Source: Capitulum mitella (lineage: Eukaryota; Arthropoda; Thecostraca; Pollicipedomorpha; Pollicipedidae). From it: 64,000 nt of DNA. This document shows, one piece after another, positions 33,141 through 46,763 of this stretch. The stretch lies in contig CP099847.1 of NCBI GenBank assembly GCA_030062745.1, positions 2,898,304-2,962,303 on the forward strand, given 5' to 3'. The stretch's first letter is position 1. Each line of letters starts with the position of its first letter. The position numbers and the translations under genes are program-made. The notes beneath the pieces are model-generated. The model ran no database searches. It was given only the letters and a program-made list of their open reading frames with translations, and was not told where the DNA came from.

Positions 33141-34459
33141 CTGCGACGGGCGCCGGTCGTTAGGGGGTGCTGAGGCACACCTCGGTAGCAGCGCAGAACT
33201 GTGGGCCAGCTGTTACGGAGGTGGTGTGGCACAGCGAAGTCGTTACGGCAAGTAGCATGCTACGGCGAGGTAACAACAGCAGCGCAGAACTGTGCTCGTA
33301 GGCAAGGGAAGCGTTTTGGGAAGAACGCCTCGCAGGAAACAGTGATGTATACAACTGATGAAAGTGCCATACCATAGCTGAGCAAATGCGACGCATACTC
33401 GTACAACACAGTTCGGCGTTCCATAGTCCGACAGAAGCGATGAGGCATTTGCGTTTTGCAGACCAGCGCACCTCCAAGGATAGTTTCGAACCTATGCAAG
33501 TCCAGTACGCCTACCATGGCGCACACAGCTGCGCCTTGGGCAACACAACATAAATTTTCGCTTCAAACCGACACATTTGTCGCGACCTTTTCACATTTAG
33601 CTAAAGCATTAGCGGGTCATCTGTACCTCTCAATCACTTGTCGTCGAGCAGTGAAGCCGCTGCGCTATAAATTCCCTGAAGAACGTTTTGCATTTCTCCG
33701 GCGTTAGCACTATCGCTCCTTCAAGGAGTGCATACTTCCGCAGCGAAAATGGCAATCAGTCTCTTTTCAGCCCAAAGCAGGCCCTCACATTGACGCCAGG
33801 AGAGCCACTGAATGCAGATTGTCCCTAAGCTTCCGTTGACTGATGCCAAATTTGGACGATCGGCTTGACGGACTATTGAAATTCAGTCATCCACCTTCCA
33901 CCGGACGCACTGCTAATATCTTTGGAGTTGTTGAGAACTATTCGACGTCTTATGAGGAACTCGCAACAGCGGAGTCCAATAAACCGCTGCAAACAAGTCG
34001 AAGCCCATTGACAGACAGCGCCCGAACTGAGTGGATGAATCGATAAATTCGGGCTGGAGGAGGTTAGTGTCAGGCCCAGAAATGGCAAAAATGTCTAAAA
34101 TCACACAAATCCCTTTCAGGTCGTTTCAAAGCGACGCTGTCATGGATACAGACAAATCAGAATCAAAATGTAGTCAAATAGATTTTCAGAACCAAGATTT
34201 CACGACGCACGTTCATAAGTCCATTGTGTCAGTGTTGATAATGGGACCCGTACATCGCAACAAAGAGTTTAACATCTGCTGAAAACCGCCAGTCCTAAAA
34301 CTTTAAACTTCAAACCTTAAACTGCTAGTCTTAGTCATCCATGCATGCCGGACTAGCCTGGGTGGCGGATTTAGCACATCGCAGGTCCGGTTCAGATCGA
34401 CGCTCGGCGGCCCCCGACCAATGTGTTCGACCACCACGACACCACTGTAAGCAGCTTAC
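33141..34459. other. Intron between exons 2 and 3
   Basis: 1.3 kb. The phrase AGCAGCGCAGAACTGTG occurs twice (about 33185 and 33280), a local duplication near the exon 3 acceptor. Otherwise nothing. Confidence 0.6.
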
Positions 34460-34592
34460 GTATACACCGGGGTTCCTTCCGTGCCGTAGTACCAGAGCAC
34501 CAATCGCAGCTCGTCATCCACGATCGGTGGCGTGACGTCACAGGGAAGCTCGGCGGTCTGGCCCTCCACTGCCGACACGTTGGTCAGCAGGC
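34460..34592 (-). CDS. side-like: Sidestep-like receptor exon 2: first half of Ig1
   Basis: Acceptor AACCTGTTCCAG, phase-1 entry, and donor GTATAC|GTAAGC leaving in phase 2. It encodes LLTNVSAVEGQTAELPCDVT, then PPIVDDELRLVLWYYG and TPVYT. V-E-G-x-x-A-x-L-P-C-D-V-x-P and L-V-L-W-(F/Y) are the standard opening of Side Ig1. The two entry bases complete a Ser codon with exon 1, and the two exit bases complete a Thr codon with exon 3. Too short and without a Met, so easily missed by automatic frame listing. Confidence 0.95.
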
Positions 34593-36946
34593 CTGGAACA
34601 GGTTCACCCCGTCAGCCGGCAGGCGTTGTCGGCTGAACACTTTTGACTGCACGGCCATTCCCTATCCTACGGCTAGGCAGAAGACGTCAACGTGTCAAGT
34701 CGTTCATTTTTTTTCCTAGAGGGCGCCTTTGCCGTTCGATCGATGGCGGTCTTTATTTCATTTTTAACTCTCCATTTTTCTGCTACGTCATAGCAAAACA
34801 TGAAAGTAAAGAAAAAATGAAATAAAGCAAGTCACAGCTGTGGCCACACAGCTCACCATGTAAGGTTCTGTGATTGTTGCCTCACAAAAAATGGCGATCT
34901 CAAGGTATCTATCTCGTGACCGATCTTCACTCTGTTTCAGCCCACGCAGAAGAAAGTGTTGTAACTTATTAATTGACTAGGTTTCAGGAAAGCTGGCATT
35001 GTGATGCGACATTTACTTGCATATTTTGGCATTCGCGTATCGTGCTGAAAAAAAAGTCAGACGGAAGATGTACAACACGTTTTTTGAGGCATAAAAGACC
35101 CTACGATAAGATGAGAAGCAAACTGCTCACAAGTCGATTAATTATTACTGTCACGCATTGCATTTACTGCCACATTGCATTAGCACTAATGCATCACTGA
35201 CGTGTGAACACTTCGTTCAAATTGGCTTGAGTACAATGGCGTCCGAAGATGTCTTTTCATCAGCGAAGTAGCCCCGTGCAGGTGTGTCTGCCACCGGTCA
35301 GCCGGTTCGCGGGACGATAGCACAGCGCCTCTGCCGGCCGTGATCGGGGCGATATTTCGCCGGCGTTCCGGTCTGACCAGCGGCGTTACCAGCGCGTAAT
35401 GACCCGAACCGGCCCACTTCCCCATGGCTGCACAAGCCGGCCCCGTTTTACAGCCCGTCCGGGGCGGGCCGGCACCGGAAGCAGACCACTTCCGGCGACT
35501 CCGCGCGCCGCGTCCGCCGGGGTCCGACGGGTTCCGGCCAGACAATTTCCGAGTCTGATTCCCTGGTCACAGTCCGAGTCGCCGCGCGAGTCGCGGTCGA
35601 ATCGGCTCGGTCAGTCTTCGTCCGAGTCACCATCTGAGTCGGATCCGCCATCCATAATCCGACTCAGCTTCAGTCACTACCCACTCTTTGTCTTAAACAT
35701 TGGTTGAGTGAAGAACAGAATCTGTTTCTCATTATTCGAATTGCCATTCGTGTCTGGTCTCCTCATCATGTTCTTTGGCTGTGCCCATTGGACACGCCCA
35801 TGAAAAAAGTCCATGGTTTATGCACTGGCGTCGCCTCCTCTTGGCCATCTGTGCTCTGTGCCTAACATATATGAGCCATTCACCTGGAATTCAATTCCGC
35901 CAAGCCGCACTACGTCTTGAGCTTTCTCCATATCACCCGACTCATGAGGAAATACCACTTCTCCTAGTTCGCGTTGAAACATGTGACATCTCCAAATGCC
36001 TTGACAATGTTCCCAGCTGATCGGTACTAATTACGCCATGATGGTTCTTCATATCCTAGCAGAGCGCATGTGACTGGGACATTTAGGAGATATTTACAAG
36101 CTCTGCACTATAAAAATACAGCATGGAAATAAGCAGCTGATATGTCCATAACTGTATGTAGGATGATGCCCAAGTCTTCTGGCTCCGTCTTAAGTCATCT
36201 CTGTGCCACGAGCCTTTTTGACCTCCCCGGGATGCACATCCCGGTTACAGTTTGAAACTACGTACCAACATCACAGAAAACATGATTTGACTTGGAAATT
36301 CGCAAGTTTACCAGTCCAAAACGAATCGGTTCAAACGTGGAAGTTTGTCAAACTGACGGCAAGAAATCACCAGCGGCAGTGCTGTGCAGCCGGCGGCGGT
36401 TTCATTTAACTACGGAACTCCTTGAAATTAGTCTCTAAGTTTCCCGGCCAAGCCCGCTTTCGGCGGAAATTGGGCAAACTCGAATGAGTTGGAGAACGGA
36501 ACGAAAAAATAACTAGTATGTTTCAATCTGGACTAAGCAAAGCGAGCGTGACACATTTTGATTCACCTAATTGGCTGGCATGCCTTCAGGGATTAAATCT
36601 GGGAGGGATTTCACGCTGAGCAGCTCCGTCCGGTGGTTACAAAGACCAGTGGCTGCAGGTTGTGAACCAACCCCCTGTGTCTGAATATAGACTGAAATTT
36701 TGCCAGCATGCATTAAATGGAAACGCTGTTCTGTTTAATGTTTTTTTCCCCGGCGATGCGTATTTGTGTTCTTTTCCTGTAAGCTTCAATCAACAGCATT
36801 ACCGCTATTTAAATTCGGTAGAAGAATTCTGTCAGAAGTTGTCAAAGTTTTTGCGAGTTCTGCATTACCATTTTTATTATCAAACACTTTACTTATTTAT
36901 TTTGCGATCATATTCAGCACTATTTGGGACACCCGTAATCGAAATA

Positions 36947-37976
36947 CAGGGTGCCCAAAAAAATGTAACACGGAACTTGGCAATAATTCCTTTGTTTATT
37001 GAAGTTAAGAAAACCATATTTTCACAAAACATTTGTAATGCTCTGCATGTTCAGCCCAACAAATTCCATAACGATAACACGTCCCTCTTTATTTCAGTAC
37101 TGTTTTATTACGTGCTCTAATTGTTGGCCTCGGTGGCTCAAACACTCGAATACGCTTGGAGAAATTGTTCACAACGTTTAGGTACTGATCGATGGGGATC
37201 GCTCGGGTCGCAGGGGTCAATGTGACACGCAATATCGGGCTTGGTTTCCCTCCAATACAAATTGTTTTTTTTTTGCTAACATGACCATTGAGCAAAAATG
37301 TGTCTCATCTGTGAACCAGAGATCTTCAAGAAAGTTTGGCTCCTGCTCGAGCTTGTCGGTGAACCACTGTCACATCGCCATCCGTTTCTCCATGTTTTGC
37401 GGTTCGAGTTTATACAACAAACCTAGTTATTTGGTACGATGCGATTTTAAGCCCTTTTTCGAAACGTTAGACAATCCATTCCTGGACATCTCGAGCTTTT
37501 GGCAACGACGGCGAAGGGATTTTGTCGTGCTCCGTGCGGCTGAAGCCTCGACAGCGGCAATGTTGGCTATAGCTCTTTGGGATTTTGCTCTTCCTGAGTA
37601 AGTAGCCTTGCCCGGGGGCTGGAATATTCAGACTGTACACCGTTTCACGAACTCTGAATCTGTGGGTCCAATGACGAATTGATTGTATGTCGGGGACATC
37701 GCGTTTTTCAAGACCGAAACGGCGTGAAAACTCCAAGTGCGTGTGTTGGGCAGGTTTGGTTGTTGCGTTTTTCCAACATGAAATGCGTTTTCCTCGATTG
37801 TGGACCCCATCTTGTTCAACACAGAATTCCGGCACTCATGGATGTTTCGGGGACAAAAATATACTATGGCACGTGCCATGCATGTGCGCTATTATATGAC
37901 AAACAAATTATGTGCTTATCTTTAAAACGACGTCCGTTATTAAGAAAAGTAGGTGATATTTTTCGGGGACACCTCG
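36947..37976 (-). mobile_element. Tc1/mariner-type DNA transposon, decayed
   Basis: Ends CAGGGTGCCCAAAAAAATGT and (reverse complement) CGAGGTGTCCCCGAAAAATA form imperfect terminal inverted repeats. Each is flanked by TA (36945-36946 and 37977-37978), the target duplication of this superfamily. Length about 1.03 kb. It lies in intron 1, with its transposase on the same strand as the host gene. Confidence 0.8.
37090..37880 (-). pseudogene. Mariner-like transposase pseudogene
   Basis: Fragments in more than one minus-strand frame. An amino-terminal part starts MARAIVYFCPRNIHECRNSV. Then comes a helix-turn-helix-like region (KRDVPDIQSIRHW, later SYSQHCRCRGFSRTEHD), and after further breaks LWFTDETHF, the W-F-x-D-E-x-x-F motif holding the second catalytic Asp of mariner DDE transposases. 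Frameshifts and internal stops separate these parts, so no functional product is expected. Confidence 0.7.
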
Positions 37977-39548
37977 TATTTTTCAGTGGGAAAGAACAGT
38001 CATGTAGTCTTAGACCCTAACGATATATAATAAATTCACCCCATTTTGCTACGTAGAATCGCATCTGGTTCCCCATTTACGGTGACAATTTTTAATAACA
38101 AGTATCTCGTCCTGCTTAACTTGCCGCCATTGTTGCCTGTACAAAACAAGAAACAGGTTTGGATTGCTTCTTGTTGATAATCGATATGCTCACAATTTTG
38201 AATGAAAGATATTGCACTCAACTGTCGATGTAATAAGTCAAAAACTCAGGCATTCACGTCTATGTTTATAATGCAAGAGGCATGATCTGAATTTTAGGGA
38301 AGTTGAGCAAACGAACTCAGTAATTACTAGTGTACTAAAGACTGTCGTTTAGTCGTCGTCATCACATGTAAGCGATAACAAAATACGCAATATTTGGCAG
38401 TATAGAAGGAAACAACACATTTACTGCATATATGAAAAACGAAGGTATCTATTTCACATTATCTATCATTATATTGATACATTTTCCTTCTTGCTTTACT
38501 TACAGTTTTGGGAACTGTAAACGCTGAGGACAAAAACGACAACACAATGAGATGCAAAGCCACCAGAAGCACCTCGTCATGCCTTTGGCAACGTAGTTCA
38601 CCTACCGTTCAGGACGTCTCGTACGGACCTAATGAAAAACAATCTCTCCGGTCATGCCGGCTTTCCTCAGCCAAGGCCTAGGCTGTGATTAGGCGGGGTT
38701 TTTTTCGGGCCCATGACCCGTAAAAGTCAATGATTAAACGTCGCTCTGGCGAGGAATCGCGGGTCGAGCTCGTCCGAAATGTGGAAGGCTTATTTCCAGT
38801 GACAGGCCAGGGATTAGCCTGCTTCCAGCAGCAGAGAAGTTTTTTCGACGACTGTCCCGGCATTTTTTTGAATCGCAGCAGCGGTCAGAATGATTGTCCG
38901 GTGAACGCGACGTCGCCACCGAGGTTTGACAGGTTTCATTGCAGTGCCCAAGGACACGTGAACCATAACCGCCCGTCAAGGGACAGATATGGGGCCCTTT
39001 GGAAAAAAGAACGTTATGGCGCAGTTACAGATCGGCAAACAGTGCTCCATAAAGCGAGCTTTACAGAAGTTGAACGTCTAAAAACAACAGCAAATGCCGA
39101 TTGCCGCGCACGTGCCAATGAGGATTTCAGTGTGAGTGGAATATGTCACATTAAGAAAAGACACTGTGTGTTACATTCGCACTTAACGGCATTGTAAATT
39201 ACTCAGATCCATTCAGTCAATGATTGTGGATGAGAGCAATGCTGAAAGTGACACTTCTAAGACATGATCCTCACCCTCCCCACTGTAGCACGGATCTGCC
39301 CATCATATTTCGTGGGGAGATGAATGGCCTCGAAAATAATGTCACATTGTTCCGTGCCTGGCAAAGACGGACAGACATGCCTGTACGGTATCAGTCGGTG
39401 ATTGAAGCTGGACGCTACCGTAGGGCGCATGTTAGCCTGTTCATATTGCCTGTTGTATTTTATTCTATTGAGACCGTTGTGTTTAGCATGTCCTGAACCA
39501 AGTTTAATCACTTTCTTTGAACAGAAGCAAAAACGCTTACTTAGATCG

Positions 39549-39620
39549 TTCACGAAATCGCGCTTAGCTGCCGATAGTGGCAATAGACCGTTCACAAAAT
39601 CACGTTTAGCTGCCGATGTT
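39549..39620. repeat. Short direct repeat (two copies, about 41 bp apart)
   Basis: GTTCACGAAATCGCGCTTAG and GTTCACAAAATCACGTTTAG, each followed by CTGCCGAT. Two diverged tandem copies; no function inferred. Confidence 0.8.
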
Positions 39621-39953
39621 GAATATACATATTGCTGAGTGGTCATGAGCAATAACGAAGGCCAAGCGGGACCAGGTCCTTGTTCTATATTGTCTATGGG
39701 TACGATCACGAGGAGGAAGAGGAGAGATTTCTGCCAATTTCAAGGCAGGGAGGATGCTGTCCCATATCTAACTCTCCTTCTAAAACGCACCATTATCGCA
39801 TGTCGTATCGCTTGGACTAGATGGTTTGTAAATTACCTCTGGTTACACAACATGACTACCAATCAGAGCGCCCTCTGCCACTGACGTCATGCTTCTCCTT
39901 TGCCTCAGCAGTGCCCGGCAGCCATCCGCCGGTGCTCGACCCCGACCGCAGCT

Positions 39954-41101
39954 TTAATCCGCACACGACCGTGGGTCGGCGACGATCACGCCTGACTGGG
40001 GGGCGGTTGACCGTTCCCCCTCTAACTCACGAACGGCTGGCCGCACGATAAAAATAAGCACACCGTTGGAAAGCTTGTGACAAGTAGAGCTCGAAACTGG
40101 TCTCATTTTTAGTTTAAGGTAATATGTAAGCAACTTACGTCCTATATATGTTTTCTCATAGCCGACTGTATGAGACCGAGAAGCGGTCTGAATATCAAGG
40201 ACTGTGACTACTATTTGTTCAATATATACGCCGAAACGTTGAGTTAAAGACACTGCAATTTTGGCGCCGGTTGTCGGCGGGCGCCGCAGCCGTACGCAGT
40301 AAGAAATTAACGGGAACTTATTTTAGCGTTCCTTTACTTTCGCGACACGAGTCTATCCATTTAAATTTTATTGATTTTAGTGATTCTTGTGATGGTTTCT
40401 CATGCTTAAATTTTGGAAAAATTCATTAGTTCCCAACCTACACAACTGGCGGAGCTTTATTCGGGAGAGTCTGCTTATTTCCAAAATACGCAATTTTTTA
40501 AACTTTTTCAGTTTCTTGGTATTACATATGTCTGTGCAAGCCAGTTCTGCTATTTTTTACCCATTCTGAGTTATTCGTCGTTGAATTTGACGGTGGTACA
40601 TTTTGGCTCACAACAGTTCTTCGTGACCTGACCTCAGGTCAATGGCTGGAAGTCATTGATAGTCAAGCCCGTTGACGGTAACTATATGTCTGCTTCACTC
40701 CACACTAAAAATGTTATGAAAAATTACGCCAATTTGCGAAAAAACGACATGTCTTAAAAATGAGCTTCGCCTCAGGTCAATGACCTAGGAAATTCCGAAA
40801 AATTTCAGATAGCAGGTTTGTTGCATCTATGAAGATCACTAATCCGTGAAAGTATTACTGTAATATTTTGTTTTCTGAAAGAAATTACAGGGCGCTACTT
40901 TTTTTGGACTTAAGTCCGTTTGACCTGTCCTAGGCCATACACCTGACTTGACCTGAGGTCAAAACTTTGACACAAGGAGTAAAAATAATCACGCAAAAGG
41001 TACGCGAAGTTTGGTGTCGCTGTGTTTGTTCATTCTCTCGCAGTCCTAGAATAATATCGGTGGAGGACGGTCAACCGTCCCCCCAGTCGGGGGCGGGTTA
41101 A
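39954..41101. mobile_element. TTAA-bounded element, copy 3
   Basis: The left end is TTAATCCGC, with CTGACTGGGGGGCGGTTGAC further in. The right end is the reverse complement of TTAACCCGCCCCCGACTGGG followed by GGGACGGTTGACCGTCC. Both ends thus carry the palindrome CGGTTGACCG or CGGTCAACCG. The interior has TGACCTGACCTCAGGTCA-type clusters. Size (1.15 kb), target and organisation match the other copies although the end sequences differ. Confidence 0.65.
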
Positions 41102-42739
41102 GGATTTGAAGCCTGCTCATGGAATTGTGAATCAGTATGATTTTTGCAAATTGATCGTACCTTTACATTGACTGTGCTTTGACATTTCTATCTCATCTTT
41201 TGGGGCGAAATAGCATGAACTCCAAAAGATTCGAATATCCGAACCGAATACTCGAATGCACCACTCGAATATTTGAACCCAAGACCCTAACCGAACTCTC
41301 AGCCCTAGACTACTCATAGTGAAGTGCTGCAGGTAGACCCAGAGACTCCATTTCGTTCGTTTAATCGTTGTAGAGTCATGCCACCTCACGCCACGATACT
41401 GCAATGAGCACAAAGATGCGCCATCATGCCTCAGACAACAGCTGACTGGTCTCGGTACAATCGAGCACCGTCTAGTTTGTGTGGTCTCTCCATGTACGCC
41501 GTCTACGACAGTAACGTGGTATCGATTCTTACCGCCCGGTTCGAGGCCATTGTTTGGACCCGTATTTACTGCCTGAAGAGCGGATGCGCGACGCCCTTCA
41601 AGCATTTGCAGACACAGCTGTCCCGACCATCGTCCCAAAGACGCACAGCCCATGCCCAGGTCAAGATGACCCGCAGCTCTGCACCCGAGCTGTCGAGTCA
41701 GAACAGCGCCTTCATCACCTCGGCACGCAACCGGGTGATGACATCAAGCGACTGCCTTAAACATAGCCGGCAAAGACGCAAAGACTGCATCCTGTGCAGC
41801 GTGCAAAGAACCATTCGATTCCCTTCCGCGCCACCGTGGCCCTTTCCGCCGACCCTCCTCCCCCCATTTGCAGCGGTCCGGAGCCTCCCCACCCTCACCC
41901 GCGCCGCCCCCGCCCCCGGGCGGCGTTGATTGCTGTCGCACGGGCACAATTTATGGGGCGACAAAACCGATTAGCCGGTCAGCTCGGATGCGATCGGCGC
42001 CGGCCGGTCGGACGGCCGGACGGCGGCCGAGGGACCGCCGCGGGCAGGGGAGTCAGGTCGGGTCACGGCGCGGGCACGGCCTGACGGTGACCTGGGTTGG
42101 TCGGCAGGGTGACGCATGAGGCGGATTTCGTGGGGTGCGAGACGTGAAGCCGACATGACAAGGCCCCGGGCTCGAAGGATCAATCGCGAACGTCGGCGTC
42201 CAGGCGGGCCCATTTCTGTGTCATTATATTCTGCTTCCATGTCTTGGTCTTATCCGGCCGATTCCTTTCCCTCAGGCGTTAACAATACACGATACAGTTT
42301 CACAGCCTATGCTGGAGTTAGGCAGGAGAGTTAGGATTGAAATGTGAAGGCAACAAAATATATGTCGGTGTGATACCGTGACGGGACAGCGGGCGTGATT
42401 TCCGTGACGCCGCACCGTGATGGAAATGTGTTACTTGTGTACGTGATGTCAGCATGGCGCCGGCCCAGACAGGGCCAAACACCGTGCGCGCATCATCACG
42501 TCGACGTGACCTTCGGTGGCAGCAAGTGTCACGCCAGCGAACCAACTGTCAGCCGACATAGGGCGGAACTACATCGACAGTGAGCCCAGCCGACACAGTG
42601 ACCGATTGGGGCTACCAAGGATCGTCAAAGATGCCTAGCAAAAAATCTGATGCATAATAAATCACGGATTACCTGAACAAGTTCTCTTACGTTTTAGTAA
42701 CTATTAGAACCGAGAATTCTGTTTAGGATGATTCATATA

Positions 42740-42930
42740 TTCCACAAAATGGTCGGATTTGTGTTCGACCATTTTGTGTTGTTCGTTGACCATGTTGTGA
42801 ATGTTCAACCATGTTGTGAATGTTCGAAATTTGCTCCAAGGTTCAAACATTCGGCGAATATTCGGTTAGCCATTGGAAGCGAATATTCGACGAGTATTCG
42901 AACGGCAACCGGGCATTCGAATGTTCCCCC
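42740..42930. repeat. Hairpin and ATTCG-rich repeat tract
   Basis: A perfect 13-bp stem (CACAAAATGGTCG / CGACCATTTTGTG) around a 10-nt loop is followed by two copies of CCATGTTGTGAATGTTC and several CGAATATTCG-like palindromes. Similar ATTCGAATATTCG words occur at about 41235-41280 and 44165-44205, suggesting remnants of one dispersed family. Confidence 0.6.
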
Positions 42931-44794
42931 ACATTTCGCGGCAAAATCGGAGGGTATATGCTACAAAGCAATCATGCAGAACCAGGCAGAATCCTAACTA
43001 GGGCACCGACTCCTGTTCTGTGGATTTTGTACATCAGTGAGGTTGGGGACGATAAAAAGGTGCTCCGCCTCTTCCCAACTGCGTTGCTGATAGGTGCCCC
43101 AGCTTTGTGGGGAGATGCGTAGCCCTACGAGCAATTTGGCGCGATCTGTACGTAATCTGGCACGACTGGCAGAAGTGCTGGGTCGACGTTGGTCGGTCAA
43201 TGAAGTTGGATGCTACGGGGTTGTAAATATATGTCTGTTAATATCGCCTCTTTTAATGTCACCAATTCTGCCAATTATGGGGAAATGGCAAGTCTCTCAA
43301 TGCACGAAAGAACCTCCGTACCTGTGCATATTTTTATGCTAAACATATTTGTATTGACAAACATATTGTACAAATGTAATGTGACAGCGGAAGTTCGTAT
43401 TCGAGGAGGAAAGAACAGAGTGCCACTCCAATCTCGGCAGAGTTCTTTTCTGAGCATTAACTGCAACTATTCGTGAGCTCATCCAGAGCTTGATTTCAGG
43501 GAGGGCAACATTATTGTGAAGAGTTCCTCGTTTAATTATTGGATTTAATATTAATTCAATGGTTAATGTGAGTACCTCCATTTCGAGCGGGTGCCCTTTG
43601 TTATCTATGCGATCCCATTGTTTTGCTGGGACGTTTTGGAATCACAACCCAAAATATGCATGGCTTGTTCCAACTAACTAAACACATCGCACCCATTTAC
43701 GCAATGTCAGATCAACGGCACAATTTTCAGCGAAAGTTCAATCTGCGGACATGAACGGCACGGTCACATCTTAGCCAGTGTGCCTCCCTAATGGTCAGTT
43801 AATAGTGTGCAAATGCCTTGCTACAATCGTGACGAGCAATACCAACCAAAGGTCGAGCGGAATGCCGCCTTCATCCTAATAATGGCTGCGGATGCGATGG
43901 CGGGACAGGATGGGAGATTCCTTTTAATTTCAAGGCCTTTAGGCTAGTTTCCCTATACTCGACCGATGTGACGCGCTATGGCTGCACAGCAACATGGCTG
44001 CCATGGGTGTGCAATGACGCTGGAGTCACGCCCTTCGTCATTCTCTCTGGCTACGGCCGCCGCCGCCGTCCGTCCGGTTCTGGGCGCCGGCCGCAGCTGT
44101 AAAATTCCGTACCTTGTTCACGTTCTTGAGAATCAGTGCAATTTTTACCATTAAATGATCGGAATGTGCGATCCGAATATTCGAATGCATCTGTGCGAAT
44201 ATTCGAGACTAAAACTCCGCCCTAATTCCTGGGTTTTAAAGTCTCTATGCATTCCTCATGTTCATGTGCATACCAGATTTCTGAACGGCATACACATTCA
44301 CGGCATTCCGCACAGATGGACAAAAGGATAGAACGATGTTTAGCTCATGTTGCTATAGAACAGGAATAAGGTTTTTTGGTATGCTTGTTCGGATACGTAC
44401 AAAGTAGAGGTCGGCACCTCCAAAAATATTGCTCGATTAGTCTAAGCCAAGCCACCTGTACTCAGCATCCTTTACTCGTATGCGAAAATTTCTGCTAAAT
44501 TATTTCAGTACTGGATGCTGTAGAATGAGACAGTCTGTTGTGGAAAATAAAATATTTATTAGAAAGCTTGACATCTGCATTTCAGGAATTGGTCTTGTCA
44601 TGTGCCTTGGGTTTCTGGCAGGGCCTCGATACGCGTAAAAAATGTTTTTTCTTCGTAATAATTTGATCATTAAAACTTACGTGAATAAGAATTCGTTAAC
44701 GCATTTACGTGCCAGAGGAACGAAATCCGTTTTGGGTTCAATATTGTTCACATCTCTTACGGCCGAGGCCATAGGCTGAATGAGTCTCACTCAT

Positions 44795-46015
44795 TTAACC
44801 CTATTCTCGGAGGGCTAGACGGTATGGTCGATTCCCGGCAGGGGGGGGGACGGATGCGGCCCCCCTGAGATCTCGAGAACTACTCCTCCGATTTCATCGC
44901 AACAAACGGCAATCGATTTGCCGTGACGTGACCTACATTTTCACAAAAAGGAAATTTTCAAAATTTCGGAATTTGTCGGATACAGGGGGGGCAAAAATGT
45001 CAAAATGGGGGGACTTTTGGACTTCTTATAACTCATACTTTATGGACCGATTTCAGTGAAATTGGCATGAATCGAGAAATTATGAATAGGGCTTTTACCG
45101 TGGGTACACAAATCTGAAATTTTGAGAAAATTCATGGGCGTTCACAGGGTTCCAAAAATAGGAGGATTAGTTTTCTAACAACTGAATGAACAAAAAAGGT
45201 AAAAACGCTTTTTTGGCTTCTGCTAGTCATGCTATGCTAAAGAAGTAAAAATCGCATCACAAGGTTTGTATAATGTTAGCATAAGCGGTGCCAGGGACAT
45301 GGAAAAGGGGGAACTGTCATGAACTGTCATGTCACGTTCCTCAGATCAACTTGTGACCTTTGACCTTAAATGACCTCCAGTGCCCTTGGGGTCACCTGGG
45401 ATGATCTCGTGCGCATTTGGTATTATTTGTAAACGTTTTCAATCATTTCAATTCACTCTATTTCAAAAATTTCATTTTATGGCTGTTGCGATATAGGGTA
45501 TGCGCAGTGACATTTTAAGTCATAGCTCCGTGACCCGACCAGATATCAAGCTGAAACTTAATACACAAGTAGAGAGCACCCTTCTACGTCATATATATTC
45601 CGGGTTTGACATTTGAAAAAACGACGCCGAAATTCTTGCAAAAAAACAAATTTTGACTTTTGACCTTGACCTGACTTTGTAAAGTGACTTCAGATAAACG
45701 AAATTTTGTGTGCACATTACCCAACTATTTAGCTATAGATCCATACAAAGTTTTATGTTCTATCTTAGAAACTGTGTTTTTGGCAGACATTTTTTTTTTA
45801 CCCTCAACATGGCCAAAAATGACCTGAGGTGCCTCCCAAAAACGTTGCCTGGCTCCGTTCCTGAGCAAAGTAGAATTGTGAAATTTTGTCACAGCGCATA
45901 GAAAGAATAGCTAGGAAAAGTCATCAAGTTTCGTAAAGCTGCGTTAAAAAGCCTGAAATTGAAGCAAAAAACCCGAGGGGGGCGGATTCAGCCCCCCTGC
46001 CGGGAATAGGGTTAA
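44795..46015 (-). mobile_element. TTAA-bounded element, copy 4
   Basis: It starts TTAACCCTATTCTCGGAGGG and ends CCGGGAATAGGGTTAA. Over its length it is the reverse complement of copy 1 with scattered differences, including the shared CTGAGATCTCGAGAACTAC and GGCAATCGATTTGCCGTGAC blocks. The DR1-type motif TGACCTTTGACCT is kept at 45354-45366. One 10-bp unit (GAACTGTCAT) is duplicated at 45311-45330. Non-coding. Confidence 0.85.
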
Positions 46016-46317
46016 CTAACGGGGAAAAACGCATAGCGGTAGACAATATTCAGTACGCCAAGATTCAACAGGCCTTGTTCAACAGTCGGTTCGCAGATTT
46101 GGAGCAAAACGCTATGGGTCTCGGTAGTTATGCACAGGGAGTAACTGAAGTGTCTTTAGACAACATAGATCGCTGGATCCTAGATTCATTTAAATCCTTC
46201 GATAAAACATCCCAGGATCCCGGACCCTGAACGATCTTTCGACAAAATCAACGTATGGTTCCGGGATATTGGAGGATATTTTTTTATTTGATCCGGGAGG
46301 GTTGGGAGGGATTGAGT

Positions 46318-46475
46318 GCTGCCAGGGGATCGGAGCTCGTGCTAAGCAGAGCTTGTTGCACGCACTCCGACCCCTTCACCCGATCGCGCAATGACAGGTT
46401 ACGGCTGATTTTGTGGCGAAAATTGAAAGCGCCGCTAGGGGTGCGACACGACCGTATGGTAGTCAGCATGACGCA
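46318..46475 (+). repeat. Stem-loop repeat, copy 2
   Basis: Core GTGCTAAGCAGAGCTTGTTG with arms GGATCGGAG and CTCCGACCC, then CACCCGATCGCGCAATGACA and TTACGGCTGATTTTGTGG, shared with copy 1 at about 11.04-11.18 kb. Confidence 0.6.
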
Positions 46476-46763
46476 TGACATTTTCACATTACCAACAACT
46501 TGGATCCTGGAGAGGTATGGGGTGTGAGACCCAGGATCCCATACCGGGATCACGATCACGGGATCCTTTTATGGGACCCAAGGATATTTTGCCTATTGAC
46601 TGTGTTTTCCCAGGTAGCATGCAGTGCACACAGCACTATTACTGTCTCACAGGTTGTACTCGTTTCTTTTGGTGCCATGAAAAAACGTTGTGCCCTCTCA
46701 AAAGGACACGTCGAATAAAACTTAAGTAAATGATTTTCTTCTACTAAGTTCCGGTATCTCAGT

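Noticed and set aside
41426..41929. 167-codon plus-strand frame as a gene
   Set aside because: It overlaps a similar-length minus-strand frame and ends in GC-rich low-complexity sequence; only an inner fragment is mentioned as a weak lead.
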